A stretch of DNA of 64,000 nucleotides from Cymodocea nodosa (GCA_036874045.1 CM072347.1:3474501-3538500), one strand, 5' to 3'; shown: positions 26,248-40,600, counted from the stretch's first letter. A program made the numbers and translations. Notes: generated from the sequence alone by a model not told the origin.

Positions 26248-27207
26248 TCACATTCTCCTAATATGATGTCTTATCCATGTAACTCGTACAGCATTAGAAG
26301 GTAACCCTAAAAAAATAACTCTTTTCATAGGCTGCTCTAGCAAATACAGAGACAATATTTTCTCTACTTTTGTAAGACCCTCAAGATCCCATATTTGGGG
26401 AATAACTTCATTAATTTCTTTTCTGAGTTCTGATTTCTGCCACTTCTCATCATTTTCTGCAATCTTCGCCATACTTTTACTCAATTCATTCATTGATATA
26501 GTAATTGAATGAGATGATTCAGCATGTGGTCGGGCTCTTTTCCTTGACTTTCTATTGACATTTTCACCTGTATAAGGGCTTGGTGAATGTTCATCCTCTT
26601 TACTATTAGGAAGTACCAGAGGAACTTGAGTACTGAATACAGGGAAGGTGTCCATAGGTTCTTCGGGTTCCACATGTGGTGTTGTGAAATCATGGGGAAC
26701 GCAACTATTCACTCCAGTTACCATATTTCCATCAAACACTATATACAGATCATCATATATTGTGCATGACTTTCCCTAGCATGCTTTACATTCTAGATGT
26801 TGCTATAAGAAATAAATGAAGAAATTACTTAATATATGAAAGTTCAAAGAAATACATGAATATCGTTAAATAAAATAACATACCTACACAAATTCATCTC
26901 AAATTTCTTTGGGAATATCAGTATGTCCACGAATGTAGTCCCACCCCCATCCATTTTGTTTGGAAATTTTTGTATAATTCTTATACATTGTCCTCCATGT
27001 TTTCATTCTACTTTCTACATGTTTTTTCTCAACATTGGCATTAGTTTTATCATTGTATTCAGCAATCATTTTTTGTCATGTCTCAGCTCTGATCTTCCCA
27101 TCATGTGCTTTTGCATTTCCCTCTCTTATTTCTGATGCTAAGATACCTAAAAAAATTTCATCTTATCTGATGCTCTAGTTCATGTACTTTTTTCTCTCAG
27201 AAGTCAT
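26248..27207 (-). pseudogene. Harbinger ORF1, Myb/SANT-like DNA-binding protein, broken
   Basis: The partner protein of PIF/Harbinger transposases, thought to help bind the transposon ends and import the transposase. The upstream part (about 26890-27207) has the SANT-like module with MTSERKKYMN, MIAEYNDKTNANVEKK and NGWGWDYI. After a short intron, 26248-26739 encodes an Arg/Lys-rich segment (NRKSRKRARPH) and a C-terminal helix LGLPSNAVRVTWIRHHI. At least four stops interrupt the first part, three of them where a Trp is expected. Read on the same strand as the transposase. Confidence 0.75.
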
Positions 27208-27312
27208 ATTCCTATATTATGTACATTAACAAAGCTAGAACAAGTATGAGAATATCATTTTTCCTTTTGCAAGTATATCCAATCGTATACATAATTTTCT
27301 TGCAAGTAAGAG

Positions 27313-28488
27313 TATATGCATTCACAATAATATAACAATGAATCAATGAAACAATGAATCAACAAATCAATCAAACAATAGAACAAAACAACAATGACAC
27401 AAATACCAAAAAGGGAAATCAAATTGGATAACACCTATTATTGGATAACATTATTGGATAAGAAGGGATGTTAACATGTTATACAAGATTATGTAGATAA
27501 GTTCAGCAAAGAATGAAGATTGAAATGTGCTTATGAGTCATCCAGTTGAAGAATAATATATAAACAGATAGATACGTGCAATTCTTCAACCATGTAACTA
27601 TTATGATCAAATAGGATCTAGAATGCACACGGACATGAAATATATGCAATACACCACTGCAGCAACATATCAATTTCCATTGAAAATTTATTGTTAATGA
27701 TTTTCAGTTAGTAATATCAAAGATCAACCTAATCCTGTTTAAAGAATTTCTCTTCCTAGTAATAAAGAAACTTTTGGTAGCATTAAAAGACTATCACTCT
27801 ACTGCCAAATTTATTTCACTTGTTTTTAAAAGGACTATTGTTATCAGAGATTGGAAACAGTTTCATCATTTTGAAGGAGGATCTTCTTCCTGCTTGGACT
27901 TCTAGTGAGAATATTCGTGGATAAATATCTTGATAGTTCATTTAATTGGTGTTATGCAAGCTATCAACCAAATTTGAGCTCAAAGAAAAAATATAGAGCT
28001 CAAGTCAGAAGGAAAGTTTTGGTATATGAAGATCAAACTTTTTTAAGAAAAGGCACCATCAAACAATATTTTCACAATGTAATTGTAGGAAATTTCAAAA
28101 TATTGATTTCTTATTCACTTAACTCAAGTATGGTAAAATTTCTACCTCAATTGTCTTACGTCATCTTAACCAATTTCAGATATTTCAATAAATACAGTTT
28201 CGTATTGCAGGGAAAACTTTGAAGATTTACAATGCATCAAATTGATAGGAAAGCTTATGTACCAATGAAAAAGCTTCAATAATCCAACAAATCGAATGGT
28301 ATTTTATGTCTCTAAATATCTCGTCATTACTAAAGATGGTTCATACAAGAAATGGCATGTTTAGCTTCTAAAAGGTAATGATGCATTTTCTTACAAATTA
28401 AGATTATATGCATTCACAATAATATAACAATGAATCAATGAAACAATGAATCAACAAATCAATGAAACAATAGAACAAAACAACAATG
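27313..28488. repeat. 84-bp direct repeat pair, 1,092 bp apart
   Basis: 27313-27396 and 28405-28488 are almost identical, including TATATGCATTCACAATAATA. The 1,008 bp between them has no recognised coding content; a 105-codon plus-strand frame at 27905-28222 resembles nothing known to me. Confidence 0.8.
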
Positions 28489-28980
28489 GAGATATAGGAA
28501 CTATATATATCACAATCCACAATCCAATACATATCATTTGAACAACTAAACAGTAATCCACAAAATAAAATTTAACAGTAATCCACAAAATAAAACATGA
28601 ACATGCATTCTTTCAGTTAGTGGATCACCAAAATAATTGGTGTGATAATTTGAGGAAAAAACACAAAGCAAACATATCATAATTTGCACATAATAAATTG
28701 CTAATTTCATATTGGTTCGTCTACAAAGTATTTACATACAATGATACATATAACAGGAACACAACCACTTTAATACATATTTATTCTAATCCCACACTGG
28801 CTGGTATCAACGTTACCCACATTGAACAACTTTATTTGAAATCGATTTTTCTACATAGCAATTACATACAATGAAAATCATGTTTTGTTTTGACATTCCT
28901 ACTTCCATCCAACCCACCTTCCATAGCTAGTATACAAGTGATAAAACATGAAAAGAAGAACATGCCGTTAGACAAACAGA

Positions 28981-29088
28981 GAAGCTATTAAAGAAGCTGC
29001 AAACAGAGAATTTATTACATGGATCAAAATACAAACATAGAAGCTATTAAAGAAGCTACAAACAGAGAAGCTATTACATGGATAAATC
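28981..29088. repeat. 59-bp tandem duplication
   Basis: GAAGCTATTAAAGAAGCT at 28981 recurs at 29040, each followed by CAAACAGAGAA and TATTACATGGAT. Confidence 0.8.
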
Positions 29089-29313
29089 TCACCAAAGCTA
29101 GAGAAGAACAAACACCGTTAGACTTCGATAAATCTCACCAACCGAGAGCTCTACACAGATTTGCTAGGATCGTATTTCAAATGCATAGTTTCAGGAGGAA
29201 ATGCAAAAAGTTGGGTTAGGGGATTACCAGTGACGGAGATGGCAAACTTTACCCAAGATTGTATTTGCTTAAGGGTTGGGCGAGAGCGTCAATCAATCGA
29301 TGATGACAAGGCA

Positions 29314-29560
29314 GGCGCAAACAAGTGAGAGTGTCGATCGAGGCGAGAGCGCTGCGTAGTGTGACGAGGTCAAGGCGACGACGAGAGGGTAGGCGCAAAC
29401 AAGCAAGAGTGTTGATCGAGGCGAGAGCACTACGTAGTGCAGTGAGGTCAAGGCAAGAGTGCTACGCGGTGTGGCGAGATCAAGGCGACGATGAGAGGGT
29501 AGGTGCAAACAAGCGAGAGTGTCAGTTGAGGCAAGAACGTCGAGCCCCACCGCCTTCTTC
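29314..29560. repeat. GC-rich minisatellite (78-bp and 110-bp units)
   Basis: Units begin GGCGCAAACAAG at 29314 and 29392 and GGTGCAAACAAG at 29502. The middle unit carries an extra 32-bp internal duplication near CAAGGCAAGAGTGCTACG. This GC-rich patch generates overlapping frames on both strands that I do not regard as genes. Confidence 0.85.
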
Positions 29561-29937
29561 ACCACACCCTGCAACTCGACCAGCACCAACTTCATCTTGT
29601 TGTTCCCCATCGATAGAGTGCGTGGCGGTAGAGTGTCTAGCGAGGTCGAGGCGACGAACAAGCGACAGAGCGTATAACGATCCTTTCCCCTTCGTTGATT
29701 TGTCGAGCTCAGGAGAGGGAGGGAGGGTTTCTCTCGACGGGAGGGATTCATCGATCGAACTCGACGAAAATGTTTTACGTCAATTTCGAACAGGTAGAGC
29801 GACAAAATAAGTTTGTTGTAAGTTTTTATATGAAGGTAATAAGGGGAAATGTTTTCCCCTTGTTTCCTTTGTGCACAAACAACAGAAATTCCGATAAATG
29901 ATTTTCTTTCCTTTTCTTTCATTTCCTTTCCTATAGT

Positions 29938-31698
29938 TTATGCATGCACGAACACCACCGTAGTGAAAGATTTTTATGAATACCTTTAAGAGGTTCCTTT
30001 AACTATACAATATTTAAAAGATTTCTCTTCCCTAATGCTACTTTCATATATATTGCAACAATCACCATTGCCCAACAGGACTCTAACGCATGACATTATT
30101 AGACAGGGACAAGGTTTTGTTTGTTCCTGACACCTTGACATACAAATTAAGAAGTCATTTTGTATAATTGAAAAAACTTTAAGAGAATGAATTTTTTCAA
30201 TCAATGTTATTTTTTGTGTAAACTATTTGATCTTTTTTCAACTTAAAAAAAAAACTACATCTCATTTAAAAGATGGTTTTGAAAAAAAAAATCTAAAAAA
30301 CCAAATATTATCAACACAAAGATTCTTTATGGATAACGAACAAGCCCTGAAAAATAGATTCCATATCTTTATGCTTCTCAATGGAATTAAATGAAAGTTA
30401 GTAATTGAATCTATTTTAAACTACAAGATAATATCGTCTAACAGAAAATACATGATAAAAAAAAAGGAATGAAACAACAACATAATATTAACCATATCAA
30501 CATACATTTAATTGGTGTCATTGCTTTTTCACACACAAGAAAATACCGCATCGGTAAAATGCTCAACTTCATCATCCTCTTCTTCCCTGAATTGTCCACT
30601 TGATATAAATAAAAAGTGGTCTTTATTTGCCTCTTGATTTTCCTAAAAATCTTAAGATTTTTTTTCGGCAAATAAAATTGTGAATAGAATCATGACAAGA
30701 CAATTTCAAGTAAGTGATAAGAAGCAAATTAAAAAATGATTTCATTCATAATAAAATAGGAGTTACATGGATTGAGGATAAAATAAAGAAAAATCATCTG
30801 AGATAATTTAATCGTATACATAAAAGCCCTACAAATAATGCTAATAAAGAAAGGAGACTTGATAAAATTAGAAAAGGCAGAAGAAAACAAAATATTACCT
30901 GGCTAGAAATAAACAGAATATATTACTTTCCTTTCTCTTGGCACAAACACCCATTAGGCCTCAAATTCTTATTGAAAAGATACATACCAACCTTTTTCTA
31001 CAACAAATACCACAATATCGAAATATCTACATTTGATTTATAATAACATCCAAGCAAAGAAACGATTGATGTATTATAAGAAGTTATTGTTTTAAAAGTA
31101 TGTATAAATAGGCACTTTCAAAGCCTCCCATTGGAACTGTAAACAAAAGCACAAATCAAAATTTAAATCAAACACAATCTAAACGCTGAAGTTAAAACCA
31201 ATTTTTTTATCATAAAATCAACGATAAAATGTTAAAGACGGATTTCCTTGAAACTGTCGTCTTATCACCTTCACGGAGAACACAATCAAAAGGGCTAGTA
31301 TTCGCATGGAGAACAACCGTAGGTACATGTGATGAAAGCCACCTACCTGATTTCTGTAGTAATGAAGAGTCGATCCTTCACGCCAGTTTTTCCCTCTCAA
31401 AATGACCTCTCCCTCTCATACTGCGAGGAGGGCCGGCTAAAACAATAGAGCAAGAGCCGTAATTAATTAATACCGGTGGACAAAAGGTTTGATTCCTGGA
31501 TAGGAATATGCATAGATCAAGTACAAAACATCACGCCCATGTCATTCGTTATGTTAGACTGTTGGAGGCCTAGACATGCTGTAGAAGTTTCGGCTCCTTG
31601 ACACAGTACATGTCCATCATCCGTAGTTAGACATGCTGCAGTAACAGAAATGTGGATTTCACATTTCTATGCTCATCAAGCAACAAGGGGAACATTCA
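29938..31698. other. Intergenic, downstream of the DPB3-like gene
   Basis: AT-rich, with no gene recognised. The right-hand 200-300 bp is probably the 3' UTR of the DPB3-like gene; a polyadenylation site was not fixed. Confidence 0.45.
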
Positions 31699-34600
31699 TC
31701 ATTGATCAATTGATGTCCTGGCTTTCAGAGCATCTTCAGCCTTTAATTTTTCAGGAACGAAATCTATATGGAGAAAAACATTGGATGAATATTTTTAAGA
31801 GGTAAAAGACACAAGCAACTAAAACTTCAAGACAAGTTTTTGGTGATGTTATACCTGAAAGAAACTCGTATCTCTTTTTAGTGCGAACATTGGATGCTGG
31901 AAAAAGTGAGTTGTCATGTCAATGGACGCAGAGAGGCACAAAGACCGTAGAATTGACAAAAACTTCACATAGACAAAGATGCTTTTTTATAATGATAGTA
32001 TTTTTCTTAAATTTAAATCCAAAATCTCTTTCCTCACAAGAGTTAAAAACCAACTGCACATAACAAGATGTCCTGTACATGATCACTAACTAATGGAGTA
32101 TGGTAAATGGAGAAGCCCATAAGATGCTATGATTGTTCTTTTAAATTCAACTAGTTTACAAGAACCTTTTTTTCCCTGTTTTAAATTTGTTTTCATAAAG
32201 AAACATTTCAAATAACTTTGCCTGTGAAGTCCATTCATGAGCAGTCCCAAGCCCAAATAAAGGAGGAGGTTTAACGTTAGGAAGACAACCAACTGTAAAA
32301 ACTTATCAAGTCATCATGAACATGAATATTAAAAAACTTGTTGGGGTTTAACCTTTTTAGTGATGTGTTGCATTAGAGCTTGAATGCAATGAAAAGAAAA
32401 TAAGAAGGAAGTGTTGCACACGATGGGTGCAATGTTCTTAAATTGGAGGTTCTGTATCAACATTCAAATGTAGATGAAAATAAGCAAAGATTCCCACATT
32501 TTAATAAACAAGTGTAAGAAAAAAGTCCAAAACACTAAAATTAAGTAAACTTGGAATATGGGAACCTTCATTGGTAACAATATGAAATTAGTGAATATAA
32601 TAATAAGGAAAATTAACATATTAACTTGTAAGAAACTAAATGAATAGGAGAAAAATTTTGGTTAATTAAGGATGGTGATTTTGAATTATGGTATATAGAA
32701 GAAGATAAGCGTAGAAATGATGATAATAGTTATAAAAGTTTAAGAGATAAAGTTATCAAGGCAATAAGGATAAAAGATTGAATTATAATAATTAATCTTG
32801 TGATAGAAAATGAGATAATATAATCGATGCATATGCCCCACAAATAGGTTCAGAAAAAGCTATTAAATAGAAATTTTGGGAAGATTTGTATAGTTTAGTT
32901 CATGATTTATCTACTAGTAAAAAGAACTTTATTAAAGGAGATCTAAAGAAAGCAAAATGTAGAATATGAAAGAAAAACCATGAAGGATATATTTTGGTAA
33001 TAGAAATGAAGAGGGAAATTCAATTCTAGATTTTAGCATAACTGGTGACCTTTTAGTAGTTAACACTTATTTTAAGAAAAGAAAAAAGCATTTAATTATA
33101 TTTAGAAGTGATTTAAATGCTAGTCAAATAAATTATTTACCTACTAAAAAGATAGACCAAAGAATGTGTAAAGATTGTAATGTTATCCAGGAGAAAACTA
33201 TACAACATAGATTGTTAATATTAGATATTAATACTAATATTAATATTAGGAAGATAAAGGCTAAAATACATAAGAATCTAAAAATTAGGTGGTGAAATCT
33301 AAAAGGTGAAAAGAAAATCATATTTGGAGATAACATGTTAAAAGAAAGAATGTGAGAATTAGATGGGGAGGTAAATAAACCTTAAAATGAAATAACTACT
33401 TATATTAAAAAGATTGCTGGAGAAATTTTAGGAGAATCTTACAAAATAACTCCACAAGGTAAAGAAAGTTGGTGATATAATGAAGATGTATAAAAGATAA
33501 TAAAAGAAAATAAAAAATGCTATAAAACCTATCATGAATGTACAATGATAGAAATTTAGAGACGTATGGGTTTTAGCAAAAGAAATGCTAAGAAAATTGT
33601 TAGTGAAGTTAAAAATAAGACTTACAAGGAATTATATGATAATTTGAATGCAAAATAAGGAGAAAATAGAATATAAAAATTGGCTAAAATGAAATGGAAT
33701 CAAATAGAAGAAAATGAAAACCAAGATAGATGGTGTAAGTATTTTAGTAAATTTTTTTATGAATCTATCATAGAAAACTCTTATATGCAAAATTTAAGTA
33801 CAAGTACAAAGGATATAAACTATAGTTATTTTAGAATAATTAGTAGATTGAATGTAGAAGAAGTCAGCAAAAAATGAAATATGGGAAAACTATTGAACCA
33901 GATGATATTCCTATTTTGAGTAGTTAATTAAACTTTTAAATATATTTTTAAAGACAGAAGATGTCTGGTGAATATAGGAGTTCTCTAATACTTATATTTA
34001 AGAATAAGAGAGACATACAGAATTGCAATAACTATTGTGGTATTAAATTAATGAGTTATACCATAAAATTATGAGAAAGGGTAATTGAACAAAGACTAAA
34101 GCATGCAATTAAAATCACAAAAAATCAATTTTAGTTTATGATCGATGGGTCAACAATGGAAGCTATTCATTTACTTTAGACAAGTAATAGAAAATTTTAG
34201 ATTTAAGAAAAAGAGCTTCTATATGGTTTTAATTAATTAAAAAAAAGCTTATAATAGAGTACCTAGAAACCTATTGTGATATATTCTAAAAAGGAAATAA
34301 GTATCAATAGGATATAATGATATTATAATGGACATATATGAAAGAGTAGTTATTAGCACTAAAATTATAGGAAAAGAAACTAAAGGATTTCTCATCGACA
34401 TAAGTTTATATCAAGGGTTCTCCCTAAGACCATATCTATTCATCTTGATTATGGATGAAATAGTCAGGGAAATTCAAGAAAAAAATACCCTGAAGTATGC
34501 TATTTGTAGATGACATAATTTTAGTTAATAAAAGTTAGGAATTAGTTCTAAATTAGAATTATGGAGAGACACTTTATTAATATTGAGTAGGTTAAACCGA

Positions 34601-37600
34601 AGATATGGAATGCAGCTTTAATGAAAGTAGAAATAATGATGAAAATATATACGTAGATATGAGATTCATAAAAGTAAGACTTTTGAATACTTAGAATCTA
34701 TAATAAGTAGCAACGATGAAATTTTAGAAGATATTATTTATAAAAATAAAGATGGATGAAATGGAAAAATATTTCTAGAGTGGTGTGTGACAGGAGAATA
34801 TTCTTAAAATTAAAATTAAAATTCTATAAAATTGTCATTTACCAAATTATACCTTATGACTTAGAATGATGGACCATAAAGCATAATCATATGCAAAAAA
34901 TTAGTGTTACCAAGCTTAGATAGATGAGCGGTAATTCTATAAGAGATATGCTAAAAAATGAATTTATTAGAAATAGAATAGGAATTGCACCTATTGAAGA
35001 TAAGAGAAATTTGACTGTCTAGTCATATCTTCAGGAGACCAAAACATACTTAATTAGAAATTATAAGAAAAGATTCAAATTCACATAATTTAACTGAAAA
35101 CTAGCAATGGATAAAGATATTTGGAATAAAAGGATTCATGTGGTCAACTTCACATAGTAGGATTATGGCTCAATTTGTTGTTATTGTTGTAGAAAAACAT
35201 CTCAAATGCTAGGCTTTGCACCTACCACCAAAATCCAAAATATTTTCATATTGCTCAAATCATAGAAAGAGGCACATGTAACAAAGTATTAAACAGTCAA
35301 GTGAAACCACTTAAAGAAGTTGACATGTGCAGTGTGTTGTTATAAAGGCCATAATAATGACTGAGATCTCCATGTCAAACGCAAATAACATTGGTTCTTG
35401 TGGAAGATCAAATACACGGAAAAGGAAAGAGTTCAAATTTGGGAATAAAGTAAGTCATATCTGATAAGCTACAAGAAAACTCCCTTGATCCAAATTTGAG
35501 ATCTTCATGGGTGGCCCAACAACAAGCTTGCCCCAATAACTTTTTTGGGTGATCAAGTGGGTGTCCTTGTCAGGCCTATGTCGACTAGATGTATTTCTGT
35601 TAGGATGGGGTCTTCCACTAGGATTCAAGAGGGGACTAGGGTTGCTTCAACTAGACCGAGTCTTATTTCTAATGGGTTGAATCCTAATAGCCCCACACCA
35701 ACTATTAATTCCAATGAACCAACGGGTCCACACTAGTTGCTGACTCAAATGGACTTGTTGACAAGCACAAGAGGGCTTGGAATGGATCAAACCTTTGAAA
35801 CATGGATTCTTCTAAATGGTTGTCACACCCACACTGAACATGGATTTGGGCCTAAATATGCACGAGATATGCCAAATGGCATGTCCAAAATATTTTTGTA
35901 AAAAACAATTAGGATTCACCTAGGATACTTCTTGAATTTGTTCAAGATTCTTTTTAGATTATTTCAATTTTACTAAAATAAAACTTACAAGAATTTTTTA
36001 CAAAAATGTTAGTTTTTAAGAACAATCAAAATCAAAACAAGACTAGTGTTCCATCTCCATGTGAATCAAATGAATGCATGCACTAGAGTCTTACAACTAA
36101 ACAAATGGCCACTCAAGAAAACACCACCATTGCCATCTGTTGTAGGTAATCTTGCCACTCATCCCTCATTGTCACTATTTCTTCTTTCTAAACATTTGTA
36201 TGTCATTATCTCATCTCTTCAATGCACAAAACCATCATTCTAGACTTTTTTTCATCCCTTGTTGTTGGCAACTCTACACTCAATGCCATCCCTTCTCTAC
36301 TTGACATCACTGACACAAGTTTCACTCCACCGAGCCAACTTATCTTTGTCATTGCTATCTGCAAAAGCCAACTTCTTCCCAACATTAAGTTTCCCTAATA
36401 ATCAACATCTCTAAGGTAACTATTGTCTGTTTTAATCATTCTACTATCAGATATACCTCATTAAATTTGATGTATCCACTCATTTACTTGTTTTAAATCT
36501 GTTTTTTTTTCTTTCAATGAAGTAGAATGTCAGGTATTTTTTATTGTATTAGATTTGAAAGATATTAAGTTTAATGAATTGTTTAAGTGAATAAATATAT
36601 GTTATAACCTTTAGTCTAGAGCTTTGATCCATTACACACAAAGAGATGGGGATATCTTATATAATCTTATTCTATCTTCACTTCAATTTTTATTATCATT
36701 GATGCTTTTTTGTTCATGGTTGTTTCAATAATTGATGTTTTTGGGTCATATTAATCCAAATTCCAGAAGTCCACAAGTTTCAATTCCTTTCAATTTTATA
36801 TGTTGTTTCCATTTGTTTAATATTTTTATATTTGTTGTGTTCACTGTTTAGAACAATGAGTAATAATGAACAAAAAGATTCATCATGTCTTCTTTGACAA
36901 CATATGACCATTTGAATAAGGGGGCTAAAGGGAATGAGAACAAAATATTTAAATGCAATTTATATAACAAAGGGTTTACAGGTCTTAATCAAAAGTTAAT
37001 ACACATTTGCTTAAAATTGCCAATTTTGGAATAAGAAAATATTCAAAGGTAACAAGTGAGATGGTGGTTGAAATGCAAAAAAAAATCATGGAAGAGGTTG
37101 AACAATACTGCAAGATAATCAAAGTTCCATTAAGTCATCAATCAATATTATCAACTGTAATCACTTTATCTTTCGGAAGTACAAGTAGCAGTGCACCCAA
37201 AACCATTTACTTGAATGATAATGCATAATATTGAGACAAAAAAAAGAGAAACCAGGAAGATATTTGTTGAAATTGCATTAAATAATGATGCACTAGAGTA
37301 ACTAAAAGGCCACATTATTTAGATGTTTTATTCAAGTGATCTACCAGTTCAATTTATATGAAATCTCTACCAACTCAAAGCATTCACTTTTGCAATAAAT
37401 GCAACCTTAGATTTTTCTTTGAGATATAATTCATTGAAGACCATTTTACTTCAAAAAGAGGGAAAATATTGAAAGATTGACTCAACTAATTAAAGAAATA
37501 TGGAATGAAAAAGGTATCAATCTTATTACAAATGGATGGACAGACGTTCAAAGAAGATCCCTCATAAATTTTATGGAATATCTATTTAGATGTTCAAAAG

Positions 37601-40600
37601 CTCAAATTTAGGATTAGATTGACAAACTTGTATCTAATAAGCTACAGAAAGAAAACTCCCTTAATCCCTTCCAAATTTAGGATCTTCATGGTAAACAGTC
37701 CAACAAAAGGCTTATGAACATCTATTCACCCATTTGCAACAAGACTAACACCTTCACTCCATGTATTTTAGTTGGTTGTAGCAATCTTTCAATATTTATC
37801 CTCTCTCTCTAAGGTAAAGTAATCCTCAATGACTAAGCTACAAAAAGATTGACAAACTTGTATAAATATTTAGGATTAGAATGACGATCTTGTATCTAAT
37901 AAGCTACAAAAAGATCTAAAGTAAAGTAATCCCCAATGAATTATATCTCAAAGGAAGAAATTCACTAAGCTTAGCATTTTCTGTAAAAGTAAAAGCCTTG
38001 ACATAGTAGAGATTTTGTACAAAATAAAATGGTAGACTACTTGAATAAAACATTCAAGCAATGTAGTCTTTTAATTACTCCCTTACAACATTGTTACATG
38101 CAACTTCAATATCTTCCTAGTTCTTTTTTGTATCACAATATTATGTATCATTTGAACAAAAGGTGTTTGTGTACTACCACTTGCACTTCTTAAAGGCAAA
38201 GTATTTGTGATCAAAGATGTAGATTGGTGGCTTAATGGAACTTCAACTGTCTTGCAATATTGTTCAACATCTTCCATTATTTTTTTAGGATGTACATAAT
38301 TTGGCTCAATTCAATTTTGATAGAAATCATGAACCAAACTATGTATATTAGTTCCAAAAATTCTAGAACACAACTGAACCACCTTCATCTCAAGAACCAA
38401 ACCAAACTAAATCATTAAAAAATTGATCAATTTCAATTGGTTCTTGGTTACAATCTAAAAATAAAAATATGGTTCAAATAACTAAACCAGTCTATAACAT
38501 TAATTTTTTTCATTTTAGCCATCATCTTACTTGCAAGGTATTTGATATTAGTATCATATCAAGTATCAATGTATCGAAAAAAGGAGACATCAAGTATTAA
38601 TGGAAATTTTGGTGAAGATGGGACAAAGTCATGGAAACATCAAAATAAAATAAAACAAATTATAATAGACATGTAAAATCAATTAAATTTAATTTCTAGA
38701 AAATTATAGTTAGTGTTGCATAGATGTGAATGCTTAGATGGATGAGTAATAATACTATAAGAGAAAAACCAAAAAATAATTTTATTAAAAATAGAGTAGG
38801 AGTTGCACCGATTGTTGATAAGATAATAAAAAATCAACTTAGGTGGTTTGGTTATATCATGCAAAGGTTAAGGGATGAACTTGTTAGAAGAAGAGAATTA
38901 ATTAGTATAAAAGAAATTAAAAGAAGTAAAGAAATACTTAAAACTATTTAGTTATGAATTATAAAATAATATTTAAATTTATGTAATTTAACCAAAGATT
39001 GGCTTGGAAGAAAAAAGATTCCTATGTACAACCCCACGTAATAAAATTATAGCTTGGATTATTATTGTTGTTGTAGACAATTATACCAGAAAATAAAAAA
39101 AATTATCTAAAAAATTTATAATTGTAAAAAATATGTATCTACCTTATATAACCTTAGATCCAATATAACCTAAAGAGAGTTTGTGCATTGGCAAAAAGTG
39201 ATGTAAAAGAAAATAATAGAAAGCTAAGACAAAATGTAAAGTATTAGTGCACAACAGGAAATAGAGAAAAGTTTAATAAACTTTTCACTTTAACTTTCTT
39301 GAAAAACATTTTTCTTTGTACCTCTTTTGACTCGAAGATGTGTAAAAGAATTAAAATGTGATGGCTCATCTCCACCATATGTTGAGCAAATGTTTTCTTT
39401 TAATTTCCTTATAAATCATAAAAATCATATTTTAACATCTTTTATCTTAAAAATCATATTTTATCATCTTTTATCATAAAAATCATCTTTTATCATCATA
39501 AATCATATTTTATCATCTTTTATCTTAAATATCATATTTTATCATCATAAATCATAAAAATTATATTTTATCGCCATAAATCATAACAATCATCTTTTAT
39601 CATCTTCTATCTTAAAAATCATATTTTACCACCATAAAAATCATATTTCATCATATTTTATCTATAACCTTATCACGTGCATTGAACAATTGTATTTTAT
39701 TAAATTCATATTCTATTATTTTTTGTTATATTCCTTACCATGCACAAACACCTATATTTTTATTAACTTTGTATATCTTTCTTTTTTGTCACTTTTTATA
39801 ACTTTCTAAATCTTTCTTTCTATTCTTTTTTGTTACTTTTTAAGTGCACAAATAGACCCTTAAGTTAAATCTATTAGCTTTTTTCCATAAGCACATGAAA
39901 AAACGAAAATTATGAAAAAATAAACTATAAAAAATTCATCAATTACAAAAAATATGTTGAACTAATAAAAATAATCTTAGATCTAACATAAAAGGTGAAG
40001 ATCTAACCTTGAATAAGAGGGAAATGGACTAAAAACATATCTTGTGCAAGATCTAAAGGTCTAAGAAGATCAAAGTGATTTTAGAGCACAAAGTCCTTGT
40101 TGCAACTTTAACTTAAAAAAAATACTCTGTGTTAGGAAGATTATCTTTGATGATGTACAAATATAGCTCATAATGTTTAGGTTAATATTTTGATGATGAA
40201 AAACTATTGACTTAATGTGAAAATCTTTATCATTTAGTTTTCAGCAATTGATGAGTTAAAGTTTTACAGTATGAGAATCAAGAGGATCAATGATGCAAAA
40301 TTAATGATATGAAGCTTCCTAAAACAAGTTACGATAACTACAAAATAAAAAGGCAAAAACATATGCACGTAGAGAAAAATATGTGAGGATCAAATAATAC
40401 ACTAGAAGGGGAGGTGGATAGTATCCTAAAAAATCTAATTATTTTTTTAAAAAACCTTGGAAATAGTTGACATTAATGAACCCTAATTAAAATGATTTAT
40501 GAATCAATTTACAATCACACAAACAGAGAACACAAAAAATTTTATAATAGTTCCCCAAAACGGATGGTCCACTCCTTAAGACCTTATCCTTGAGAATTTA

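Larger units (their letters stand above)
24154..29937 (-). mobile_element. PIF/Harbinger DNA transposon, two-gene, decayed
   Basis: The element combines a DDE transposase gene (24399-25830) and a Myb/SANT-like gene (26248-27207), the usual PIF/Harbinger pair. Candidate terminal inverted repeats start ACAATAGAAAACGAAAGG at about 24154 and, on the other strand, ACTATAGGAAAGGAAATG at about 29937. Inside them TTTGTGCA and repeated GGAAA words occur in the same relative place. The 3-bp target duplication was not fixed. The 5' portion, 27.2-29.9 kb, is non-coding and full of repeats, so the outer boundary there is less sure. Confidence 0.6.

Noticed and set aside
29293-29922. 209-codon minus frame and 161-codon plus frame
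   Set aside because: Both read through the 78/110-bp minisatellite; their internal repeats mirror the DNA repeat and no domain is visible.
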